Assembly: GCA_037389465.1 (NCBI GenBank)
Contig: JAZARR010000154.1
Location: 1,984,001-2,048,000, forward strand
DNA from: Baylisascaris procyonis
Taxonomy: Eukaryota > Nematoda > Chromadorea > Rhabditida > Ascarididae
Length of the DNA: 64,000 bases
Direction: 5' to 3'
Every line of letters begins with the position of its first letter. Position 1 is the first letter of the stretch. Under the pieces are notes generated by a model. That model ran no database searches, was not told where the DNA came from, and saw only the letters and a program-made list of their open reading frames with translations. A program made the position numbers and the translations under genes. This document shows, piece after piece, positions 12,595-24,800 of this stretch.

Positions 12595-13452
12595 AGCAGA
12601 TAAATGCCATCCTATATATCGCACCACTAATTCCCGAGTTTTCATCTTATTTATAGGCATATCGTCAATAAGGCGACAATTGTTCATGTTTATTTGGAAA
12701 GCGCACAAAGATGTTATCTGAGAACAAAACGATTCGACAGCATGAATAAAATCTATCACAGGAAATAAATCGATGAGTTCATTGAATAGGGTGACTGCTT
12801 ATATACAAATGAATGCACAATATCACTTAAATACTCGACAATATATGTGGTCCACAATGATAATAATGAAGCAATAAGCATTTAGTGGAATGAAAACAAC
12901 AATTCTTCCCATTAAACGCTTTTCACCAATATCAACTTTAAAGTTTCTTTCATCAAACAAACGTATCCACCGAAAAACAGTTAAAGCTCGATGAAAGAAT
13001 CATTTTACCTCATAATATTTTTACGACGTTCAAGATGAAACGACGGCATCAATCGCTCACTCCCTTTCTCCCCCCCCCCCCCCCCTCCCCTAAGTAGAAC
13101 AGCACATGATCTCACAATTCTTTGAGATCCCATTAAAGTGACAGCTTTAACCGTTATATTTACATAGTAAACGAAAAAGCAAAATCCTGATGGGTCTATG
13201 TTGGAAAACAAGTGTTCTATGGAATCAGCATACGGCAATGCAATTAACCACATGCTGCATGTGTCGGTTGGCTTTTTTATCATCAAGCGAACTTACAATG
13301 CTCGTTACCAGTATGCCTATATGGGAAAGAAATGAAATGAAGGAAACCCAGAACTGCCGAATTGAAGAATTCTTAACTGGTGCATGTACAATCGCATGAA
13401 AGGTCCATCCATAGGGAGCCACAACGAGTTTAATGCAATTTACGAATGATTT
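12595..13452 (-). CDS. Candidate exons of a DEG/ENaC-like channel N terminus
   Basis: Two minus-strand stretches are involved. The first (about 13452-13297) ends in a perfect GTAAGT donor and reads through PYGWTFHAIVHAPVKNSSIR, then FW and a hydrophobic run (VSFISFLSHIGILVTSI). This resembles the degenerin/ENaC start, where a His-Gly motif precedes an Arg-x-Phe-Trp and the first membrane span, although Tyr replaces His here. The second (12717-12595) follows a TTCTCAG acceptor, is open in phase, and reads ITSLCAFQINMNNCRLID, faintly like the family's FPxVTxCNxN segment. The stretch normally between these parts, and the cysteine-rich and second membrane regions, were not found. The gene could be incomplete, decayed or a misreading. 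Confidence 0.27.
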
Positions 13453-13742
13453 CGTCAATTCATTAAATCATCAAGGAGTGTCATGAATTGAGTTATTCAT
13501 TAAGAACAATGTCATAAATGCACAACTATGACTCATGAGATAATGGATAAGGCGACACTGCAATTTATGTCAGTTGCACTGCATATAAGAAATTGATCTT
13601 ATAGAAAAGTTCTTGTTTTTGTCCGAGATTATTTTTGATTCTAATAGAGCTTTTAATGCTCTTTCGAATATGTCGAAATCCGTTGTCCAAATCTCGTTTC
13701 GTTACCGTATATTTTCACATTTATTGCAACGATTTATTTCAG

Positions 13743-13840
13743 AGTGACCAGTGCCGCGTCGCTCGCTGAAGACGCGCGGTCTCTCTCCGTCTCTTTATGG
13801 CTAAGTGCGCCGACCCCAATATTACCCACACCATCTCGTT
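13743..13840 (+). CDS. Orphan candidate exon
   Basis: This follows a strong TTTATTTCAG acceptor. It is GC-rich against its surroundings and reads V-T-S-A-A-S-L-A-E-D-A-R-S-L-S-V-S-L-W-L before an in-frame TAG at the right edge, with a possible GTGGTA donor overlapping it. It could be an upstream exon of the Tudor gene at 18.8 kb or the end of another transcript. No partner exon is assured. Confidence 0.25.
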
Positions 13841-13844
13841 AGTG

Positions 13845-16800
13845 GTAGAAGGACGTCTGTCTGATCAAAAAAAAAAATTGAAACATTCACTCATTTGCAA
13901 ATAAGCTGTTTGTTGAGAAAGTCGAGATTTTTCCACAGTGATTGTCCCATCCAAGTATCCACCTTTGTCCATTTAAGAAATCTGTCAATAGAGAAGTTTA
14001 AAAACTGGGAGGATATGAGAGACTGCCAGCAAGATGGATTAACCGAAGGTTCAATTAAATGCGAACCCTTTGCTTTCTACTCATAAGTATTCGAAACTTT
14101 ATCCATCTTAGTCTCCCCGCCTATCTGACAAACATTTTGGGACATTATTTTGTACGCCTTATCTCATACACGGAAAAAAAATATACATATCTGAGCAGCA
14201 CAAAATAGACATAGGATGGCAATAAATGAGAAGAAAATGACCAATGGCTAAGATGCACATTACACAAAAAATTTAAGGCAGAGAGAATAAAAAATATTTG
14301 AGAAATGACCATTGCAAGAATTTGGACAATCGAAGAATTCAAATGATGGGATTTGCAATAGAGTGGACATCAAAACGATTCACTTATGAAACTTCCAACG
14401 CAATTTCCTTTTATAACATTTTCACGGAGAATATTCCATTTGCCTATTATAGGCGTTGATTGTGATATTGTTTTCAATGTTACTAAAGATATCTGGTCGG
14501 TTTTTTGCGTCAATAGCAGGATAACAAGAGCAATAGACTTTTCAAAAAGGTTATGGAAAAACGGACTTGGAGAAGCCCTAGGTGAGAAGCTAAGAAGAAT
14601 GTCGACTACGCGTCTTTGGGGATAAAGCAGTATTCATGAAAGATAGGGAAGTAATGAAATAATGAACCTCCTTCAAACAGATAGCGACTATCGCCTGATG
14701 AGAGAAAAATTTTGGCTAGAAGAAATACGCCAATCAGAGAATGAAGGTAGATCAACACAAAAAAAGTTAATCAACGTGGGTTTTAATCTTTATGAGTTAG
14801 AGCAGTCTTACATAATTGGGAGTGGATCACCCGTGCAAATATTCTCTAGAAAATCAGCCAAGTGGGACGAATTACTATGAAAGGACAGATGAGAATAGCA
14901 CCTTTCACGGAACGATGGAAAGAGTTGCTGGTTGGAAGAATAAAGATGAAGTAGATCACAAATTAACGAACGATGTGATATTCTGCGAGATAAGCAAATT
15001 GATCGAAAAGAAGATATGCGAAAATCATTAGTGGGAATATTTGATATATTTGAGTGAACGATGTAACGAATCACTTCCATTTCATTTTAGTTTCGAAACA
15101 AAGTTTATGCTGAGAAAGCGAATGCGAAAATTTTTCTAAATTCAAATCAAAGCACTCAAAAACAGCATAGCGGTTCTCCAGCTTAAATTTTTGGCACAGT
15201 TATGCATAAATTTATTATGCTCATGCATTTCAATCTGACTTAATGTTGATATTTTATGCAAATACCTTATTGCATCAAACGGCTGCCTTTATCCTTGAAT
15301 GGATTTATTTATTATTGTGCTTTCGGATGAGTCGGTCGGATACTGCCTTGCTTACAAGGTCGGCAATGTAGTTTTGTTGGTGTACTTCATTATCTAATGA
15401 CCATTGTTTTATCTTTATAAGCCTTCATACCGTCTTCCGTTGATGAAACGTATCTTCATATTTCAAGGGGAAACACGTTCACAAAGCTCTTTGAACGATT
15501 TTCTCTTACCGCAGTTTATTTTTTGTTTTGTCTATTAAGACACAATAAAAACATTGAAATAATGCAGAGAATTCAATGGAAAAAAAGTTTGTGTGTATGC
15601 AAATATAGCGACATTGAAAATGAAAATTGTTAAAAATAAAAAGCGCTCACTTGGGTGGTCAGCAATATGTCTTTCTTGTTGTATATCTATTCTACATTGA
15701 AATTATTGCTTTCATTTTATGAGATTTCATTTACGTATATGCTCTCATTTGAGATGGTTGTGCGTTGTTTCTCTCTGGCGGATTGAATTCGCATCAGTTT
15801 TGTTGATTTATCTTGGGGGGGGGGGAGGGAGGGCAATTGTATATATTGATATTCAGGCAGCTGTCTGTATTCTTATAACAATTTTCCCGTCGATTTATTA
15901 TTTCATTGGCGCGAATTCACAAAAAGATCAAAAACGGTTTTATGATCATCGTAGTATTCATACGGTAGACAATGCAATAGGATGAAGCGGGAATTACGCT
16001 GTTTGCCTTGTTTCATTCATATTTTTGTTTTCGTGCAGAGCGGTTGTGAGGGGACGGTTGATTGCGTTGTGGGCGGATTTGTTGATTTCTACTAGCAGGG
16101 AATTCTCATTTCTTGTTGTAAATTGTAGACGTGCTAGTGGTTTTTATCTGAATCGGGAATAGGCGTACGTGCTCGAATTCATCTAAAATTTGAGATGAAT
16201 TTAAGTGTTCTTCGCATTCTTTGCTTTACGTATTTCAAATGCTTCTAGCACATTATTCCCGCATATTCCATACTTTTTACAACGAGTAAATACTCGTTCA
16301 AGACGGTAAAATTTCGAAATTTTCCATTCATTGGGAGAATTTTTTCATTCAGGTTTGCAAGCTCGTAATTGAAGATAGGAATTTGCCGTATTTGAGTGTG
16401 ATTTGCTTGCAAATGTCTCGGATTGCGCTTTTGATTTATTGTTGTGATGGAAGTTATGTGGTTTTTATTTTCATTTCTGCAGTGAGTGTTGATGGGATTT
16501 GTTCGTGGCACACATACGTAACTTCTCTCCCCACATCCTCCCCCCCCCCCGCCCTCCCTCTCTTCCTTTCCCCTCCCATCTGCCCACTGAGTCTGGCAAT
16601 TTGCCTACGGTCCTGCAAGCCTCCAAATATTTTTGCGGGTTGTACACGACCTTTCTTGTGCTTTGCCATCTACCTTGATCCGCATGCCCACCCCTCCCTC
16701 TCCACCTTCCCGTACTTCGAGAGGTAGGTATCCTGCTGTATGATTTGCACCACTCTTTATTGGAAATGCGCGAAGTTTATGAGAGAGCTGTCCGAGCTGC

Positions 16801-18790
16801 TCGAAGGGTTAGTTTCAAAAGCCATCCTTCTATTTCGTCTAGAAAAAAAAAAAACTATACTCGCATTCTAAGAATTCGGAGGATTAACGGAAACCCTCAT
16901 CCACTAGACTTCGCTTTTTAAAGACTTTTGCCACCTCGCCGATCACTCAAATCTTATCAACTTCGCGAGTATCATCGGTAATAAAGCGTGCCGAAAAGAT
17001 TGGTTGTAAGGTGAAGTTCAGCAGACGTAAAATGATACCCGACTGGTTGCATATTGCAAGTTTGTAGGTAAACTAAAAGATGTGTTTGAGGGTTGTGAAT
17101 CCATTAAAGTTGGAGTTATTTAGTTGGCTACACTGGACCAATCAAATCTATTAACTCTTGATTACTGCATGAGTTGAAACCCCCAGGCAGACAAACGTAC
17201 AAGTAGACACGATCTCATCTGCAGTGTCTTTGCAAGTGCAGATATTGGAAAGGATCTGTAAGCTAGTTTTTTCTTTATACGATCAAATAAATATGAGTAC
17301 ATTAGTTTTCATGTTTTGCTCGTTCTTTTGGCAGCTGGCTGGCCTGAGGAATCGAACGGCAAAAGTGCACGTTGTCTTCGCACATCTGGCGCGCTTTCCC
17401 GTTTGTTTTCTTGGCAGATGGAAGTGCATAGGTCACTTTGCCATCTGTGACATCGTTCTCTCCTTGAGGACATCTTTTAATCCACCTTTCATTTCGTTAA
17501 TGTTTAGGCTGTGTTTATAAAGGGAGCACCTTGATGGTCGAGGTGAAATCGAGACTAACGAATGTGCTCAAATTGTTGTCAATTACCCTAAGGACAGTAT
17601 TTGGCCAATAGAAAGTCTTTGATAGTTTCTCTTTCATTTTAAAGTTATTTAAAGTTTAAGCGGTCTTGATTTTCTCACTTCGACCCATTGGGACACCCCA
17701 AGTACCATAGGTAGGAAGGTTTAAACCGTATGTAGCATAAAGGTTTATTGCAAAGGGACGTTGGCGTGAACATGAGCAGGCTTCCTGGAGAAAAACCGCA
17801 AATTTTGGACAATTTTTAAACATATCGCCTATTCGCTGACTGTTCGTGTGCATTCTAGGAAGCTTAGCGACTTTCCGGGCCTTTGCTTTGCATTCAAGTT
17901 GCCCATCCATCCTCAATTCTATTCAAGCCTCACCCACGATTTGCACCATCAAAGGAAATATTTCTGTTGTACTTATTGGAAAAACGCATCAGTGTTAAAA
18001 TTGTTCCTCAAGGCAAATTTCCCTTTCCTAGAACGTTATAGCTATTGGTATTCGTCTGTGCATCTGTGCATTATGCGCTCACTCGTCTTTCCACTCATTT
18101 CCATACTGAGTTAGCATCGAATCGACCAAGGTGTTCTACACTGCTTTGTCGACCGAGTTTAGAAATTTGATAAGGCTTCGTCAACGATTGCTTACTTATT
18201 TCGCCGGTATACTTCTAATATGCAAATCGAACCGCCGCTCACTTAGCGGCGTATCCTTTTGATTGATTCAACCCAGCAGTGTAAGGAAGAACATTAACCT
18301 GACAACTATGTTCTATGTTTTTCTTCCCAAAGTTCAAGGTCGGTGAGGATAGATAATCCCGTTTCTTTGCTTGCGGGATTACGCATTCCTGCTGTCGATT
18401 TTATTGTCCATCTGTAGAAGGGAGTTTCCGTATTGCAGTAGGAAATCAATGTTCTGCATGGACGTTTGTAGAAGCGCAACTATGGTGGTCGTGTTGTTTT
18501 TTCAATGAGCTAATTGCACTTGTTGAATCCGCGGCATGTCTGCATCATAACTGCGCATATTCTATGACACAAAAATGTGTTGTGTGTTCATTCGTTAAGG
18601 GAAAATATTTCAAGGAAGTCGATATATTTTTAGAGAGGGAAGCCGTTTATGCCCATTGCTGATAAGGTGGAAACGCTGAGTGATATGGATCATCTGTTCA
18701 ACGGGAGAATCTTTCGCATTCGCTAAGAAACAGTGATAAGCGCTAGCACCGCATGCTGATCAAAATTTTTGTCATTTTTATTCGTTATAG
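13845..18790. other. Upstream region, no certain gene
   Basis: About 5 kb of AT-rich DNA with C/G tracts and a GC-rich stretch near 16540-16730. It may contain 5' exons of the Tudor gene. Two short exon-like pieces are 16765-16806 (frame MREVYERAVRAARR before GTTAGT) and a 25-codon frame at 18649 (MPIADKVETLSDMDHLF) that stops before the first Tudor exon. Neither joins it in phase, so they are left out of the model. Confidence 0.4.
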
Positions 18791-18818
18791 TTGTTCGGAG
18801 GACACCGAGGAAATTGAA

Positions 18819-21800
18819 ATGAACCTCTGGAAAGGAAAGTTGAAAAATTTTGACGGACGTATCGGGCATGTAGTGGACTTCACCACGCCTTCGAGTTTCT
18901 TTGTCTCTGTGATACCAGAGACGAGCGACGAAACTAAAGAAAAGGTCGGCAGGGCAATCGCTTCTAACGTTGATTCGATTCAGCCGGTTCCGGATTCGAA
19001 CGATCTCGAAAGCGGTTCGTTTCTCTCGAATTAGTGAAGCGTTTTGTCGTTGGAGCGCTTTTTCCTATACATCAGATCCGGTTTATATGGTGGTCTTAGA
19101 ATTTTTTTTTTCTTTAACCTAGCTAATTTTATATGAGCACTCCTCAGATCACAATACTACCATCCGGAGTTGCTTTACGAAAAGCATTCGATCTGAAAGA
19201 AAAAAGGAAAAAAGCCGTAAGGTGTTCGCTTTGCCCAAAGCTATTGCAAGTTTCATTTGTTTCTGTTGCCAAAATTCCTGAGAACCATCTCCAAAGGAAC
19301 AAAAATTTAACCGACTTTGTTCACTACTGGTGCTGTAGATCGTGGCAGCGAAAGTCGTGGAGGCTATCGCCGATGCTCACACATCGCGTGCACTTATTTC
19401 GCCTCCGTTTGGTCTTTTTCTTATCTATTCTGCCAAGTTCATGATTCCATCTTGCCACTCCCGTTTTGCCCTCAAAAATATCTACCCAGTTTGTGCTCTT
19501 GTAAAGTTTTCACCTCCTTTCGATCGTCTGAAGAAATTTTCATATTCTCTGCATCCATATTTTCTCCATAGATTTATGGCTCATATCGCGAATTCGAGGA
19601 AGTTCGATCAGCAGCAAAAGATTTCGATCATATTGCTCGCTTTAGCATTCCGTTATAAACTATCTTCCTAGTGCTTGTTATGATAATACGAAAAAATTTT
19701 ACCACTAGAGATATATGGAAGTCATGGTTCTATCTCATCTGCATACTGCTATTAAATTTTGTTTTCGGCTGTTGGTTGGCATGCTATGAGTTCTGAAATT
19801 TGCCTGTATACGCTGAAGGCCCAGAGTTTAAAGAGAGGCAAGGGGTTGCATATGCATAAATTGAACTGAACAGTTCTTGGAGACAATGATTCGAATCTCG
19901 CTTGTCATCAGCTAAGATCTGAGAAGCTTCGGCTCATTTGGCCATTATATGAAATTTCTATCGTCATGCCACCAGAGCTCCTTCATTGAATGGTTGTTTA
20001 CAGGACGTGTCTATCTCATACGTGCTGAGGAGAAGTATGAGAGAGCTTGGTTCTTGAAATACCACCAAAATGATACACAGGCGGCTCAGGTAAGCCCTAG
20101 TTTCTTTTTCTTTCTGCGTTGTTTCACCAAACAGTGGAAAGTGTTTCTGATAGTAATTTATGTAATTTTTTACACTGTAATGTTATTTGGCCGAAGAGGA
20201 GTTGCGAGAATTCGTCACGTGTGGTATAGTGTGCTAGTGACACGGGAGACTTAGCTATGAAACCTCTATTAATATAAGCTGTCGTAAAGCCTACTTGCTA
20301 GAGTTATCGCGCAGCACCTTCCTCAATCAAAATTGCACATATAGGGAAATATTCAATCAAATTGCACTGCCTAATCAAGCAAGCTCAATGTGTCCTGATG
20401 AAAAGCACCCAGCTGATTACTTTGTTCTGTAATTGAAGAATCGGAGTTATGGTACCTTAATGCTGATGTATATTCATCGATTGAATTCCTTGGATAGCCT
20501 AATAACGTAAGGTTGAGTATGTTTGTTGCACAGCTCAATGAAATTTTGTTTGTTGAATGTGATGACTCATTGCGCTCAGAGGCAGGGACTTTGAGCTCCT
20601 TGCAGATGATGCTGTTCGATAGGGGCACTGGAACACAGGTAGAGAGGAACGCCATATTCAGTTGTCCTGCAGAGGTGGCAGAGGTCGATGTTTTCGGTGT
20701 TATGTGCCCAGTCCTAGTCACCAATGCCACCGAAGAGGTTCGCTGTGTAGCCCGCAAGTTATTTGGCCACAAATGTCGATGCATCCCCGGTGAGCTTTCT
20801 ACGCACATATACAATTTTTTATTTGCATATTACATTATATGTGCCCAACTTATGTGTATGCTAGCTTCAGAATGCATGTGAGCATTTAATTTCTTTTAAA
20901 AGAATTCGCATATTTCATAAATTGAACAGTTGAATTGAATAAAGAAATATTTGATGAATAATTTATTTAGTCAAATGTGAATATATTAGCATAGAATTTC
21001 CTTTATTTATTTCTGTGGTTTGGTCAGCGAGAGGCTTTCTCAGCTTGGAATCAGAATATGAGGAAGCTGTTACGTTCACTTCAGTATATAGTCATCTTTT
21101 TTGATCTCATTTAGCATCTCGTCCTCAGGTCAGGTTGTTTCTTCCCCATATTTGAAACTAACCACTTTCTAGTCAACAGGGGGGCTTGTTTTCGGTGTAC
21201 AATGCATACCGAGTTCAGTAAGTGGGAGACTGTTACGGGAACCAGGTTACGTTTGTTTTGGTCACTGAGAGAACCGCTTTACCGAAAGTACAGCAGGGTT
21301 TAGTTTTCCCGGTTCAAGGCTGCGAATTTCAACTGACAGATGGGTGTACTCAATGATGTCTAAATAAGCTTATCCACATTGAATTCTGCAAGCGACTCGA
21401 GAAATCGCATAGAAGATGAGATGTGACTAAACAAGAATCTCGACTTTTATCGCCGCATATCGTCTATCCATTCTTTCCAATGCGAATCAATTAAATCGCA
21501 CTTCACGGCTTTGAAGTGAAAGAATTCCCTTTGAAAGGCATTTTTGGCTACATAGTTTTTTAGTAAATGGCATAGATAATAGTGCTGCCTCTACAGCTAT
21601 ATCGATTGGATAATCCATGAGAGCTTTTTTGAGCTCAAACTGAAATACCTTGAAACAAATAGGGAGCGCAGTAGAACGTATGCGGAACCCATCCACCATG
21701 GAATACGTTTTTATAAATCTTTTCAGTATTTAAAAAAAAGGGATTATCATTGGATGAAGGGAAGAGGGAGAGGGAGGGGGATATGTGTGAGAGAACTCGT

Positions 21801-24800
21801 GGTTTATTTCCTGCATTGGTTACTGGCCCGATATTCCCTAATGATCGTTTATTCATCGTCATTCAAGAGTACTTCTTTCTAAACATTAGTTTAGGAATAT
21901 TAAGGTTTCTTCTTTTGAAGACCACACAATCAACGATTCGCACACGATGCCATACTTGAAAGGTCGAATCCTCATCGAATACGAAAGTGGAGGATATGCT
22001 GAGCTGAAGGATATTGCATTGAAGCCGATTCAAGGACGTGACTGTGCCAAATTCATCATCGAATGCGAACGTTGGTCACTTACTTAATATTTTGCGTCCA
22101 ATAGAAGATATTTTCGATGAGTGGGCATTTTGGGCAATAATTCGTTTATTTGATTGCTGATGTATTTTCATGGAATTGTGTAGTCCAGTGGAACTTTGAT
22201 GGAGTTTTTTTTTTTTTTGCCACCGTCTTTTCTACGCATTATGCGCTCTTTCCAGTGCTGTATCAACAGAATTATTGCGATCTTGAGGTCAACTTTATCA
22301 AGGAGCGATGGTCTCTGCATATCAGCAAGTCGTTGCATTGAAATTTTCACCTGCACGCACAGTAGATTCGAATGTTGCAGGTGGAACTGCATTGTAACAG
22401 AAGAACATATTGTTGTCCTGGCTAACATTGCCCCGAGAACTGAAATTATTTAGGTAGAGTTGGTAGAATTGGTAATTTGACAGTCGAGGTTACAATTGGG
22501 TTGTCGTATGACGGTGAGCTGAATTCACGGGTTTTTTTCGCAGCTGCTAAGTAATGGGTTGTTTTAAAGTAATGGGTTGCTTGTTTAAAGGTGCATCAGT
22601 AATGGCGAAGAATTGCTTATCATTCGTACCATTGAAAACGTATTGGAAATGATTGAGATATCGGCGGGCAGTGACATGTTGAAGCCGAATAGAGCAGCAA
22701 GATGTCATAGTTGATCCCCACCATATCAGTGATATCATCTTCACCATGTTTATTTATTTCAATTGTCTTGCAGTGAACTCAGCTGGATGCAGTCAGCCTC
22801 CATCGGTCACTTCGGCAATCAACGGTGCCTTTTTATTTATTTTTGTTTATTTTGGGAGGACTTATCGCTGTGATGTGAAATATGCATCTTCGCGTCTATG
22901 CGGCTATTTTTGTTATTAATTGTCTTATCGTTTTTTTTAATGTTATTATCTTTTATGGTATTGTGCCTTATACTCCTTTCCAATTATCCCATGTTCGAGA
23001 CGTTTTCGTCTCCACTAGTCACGACAAGAAAATATAAAGTTCCTTAGTGAAGCGTGAATGTGAACGTGAGAAAGATATGCTTTTCGCTTAATTGCTTTAG
23101 GCGTTTTTTAACAAATCAGCATCAGAAAGCTGCTATTGGAATTCGGCCTTTGATCAGTGAGCACTGATGAAATATTGCTCAAAGAATTGATGACTCTGTA
23201 TGCTCAAATAAATCGTGCGCATTTGCAGGTCACCCAAAAAATTTTTGAAAAGATTTTTCTTCTTATTAAGTATGGTTTTATCTTTAAATTGCTGCGATTG
23301 AAAGCACAATGCACTTACCGTGTTGAAAACATCACCGTTCACTTATTCTCCTATTTCCTCGCTAAATTCATCGTGTTTCGGCAGTTTCATTAAAATCCCG
23401 CTTTGTTTCTGAAATCTAATATCGGACTATTCATAACATTCCGTTGTTTTTCATCGGAAATATCTCAGATACATCCATTGAATAGTCTGCATAATAGCTA
23501 CTAACCTTTTTCTCGTTTTATGGTAATTTGTTGTCGTTGTTGTTTTTATTGGATGACGAACATCATGTAAAAACAAAGCAATCATGGAGCTGCAATTACA
23601 GAGTTGATGCTGTGACCATAAGAGAACGTTTTGAAATCTGTCGGCTAGAATTTGCCTGAAAGCATTCCTGTCAGCTACGTTGATGTTGTTGTAGCAAGTT
23701 TATTAATTAGTGTTATGGATTATAATTTCAGGTGAGAGCGCTCCTCCGAATGACTCAAACGCTTTCGAAAATCACAATCACCCAAAGAGAAACAATGTAT
23801 GATTTTGAACTATTTCACTTCCTTTCAATTGATGCATTATGAAAGATATGATTTGCTCGCAGAATACCCCACTAATTTATTTCGAACATTTTAAAAGAAT
23901 TTATGTGTAATTTGAATTTCGAAATATGGTGATTTCCCTTTGCGATTTGTCGGCTATTCGGCATTATCGAAGGTAAGAAATAATGGATTATTTTTGACAA
24001 CAAAACAATGCTTCCTTTTCTCTTTTCGTTGCAGTTTTATCCGTTAGGTTGAACGTTTCGTTTTTCATCTTATTTGCAACGTTGAACATTTTTTTGTACT
24101 GGCGATTCATTGATGTGGAATAAATATCGGCACCGGCAAGGATTAATCGTAGAAGGGGTCCCTGAGTATCAAAATAGCCTCCCTATTATTTCCCTTGTTG
24201 AATGCACACTTCCTAGCTATAGTCCGTTACATGACAATGAGACATTGCCCATGAACGATAGACGATGCAGCAGAGGGTTGGTATGAACTCGGGTTATCAT
24301 TGGTTGAAGTGGTGGGACAGGGGTGTAGGGTGGAGATGTCACACCTTCACCTTTTATTAGTAGAATTTTAGAGCAAATTGAGCTAATCACCGAAGAGTGA
24401 GCTAAGAGCTATTACTACCATACAGCATCTACAATAACGATGCAGCAGTATACCACATCCGGCACAATTCAAGAAGATCGCTTGCTGAATGCCTTCCTAT
24501 CAGTTCGTTGCATCTCTATGCTTTGTTGCGCTCACCTGTTGTCATCTTTGGTGATAGGGAGGAATTTGTTTACTTCGTAATTTGAGAGTATTTTTTGGCA
24601 ACAAGAAAAGTCGAGCATGTTTTAGTCGTTCTCACAGCGGCCGTTGGATGATAGCTTTCAGCGAAAAGGAGGTGGTAGGCCACCGGTTGGACCGAGGCGC
24701 AATGCCTTCTCGAGCCCTGCATTCATGGGCAACCAACGAGGTTGTATTTTCGCTTCGCAGTTGTTTTGATATTTTCATCATTCCAGCACGGTAATTTCTG

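Noticed and set aside
14386..15031. Consecutive + strand frames of 79, 72 and 71 codons
   Set aside because: No family, no consistent splice junctions and no codon pattern distinct from the surroundings.
18649..18726. Short + strand frame MPIADKVETLSDMDHLF before the Tudor gene, after a good AG site
   Set aside because: It stops before the first Tudor exon and has no donor that joins 18791 in phase; it could be an upstream ORF.
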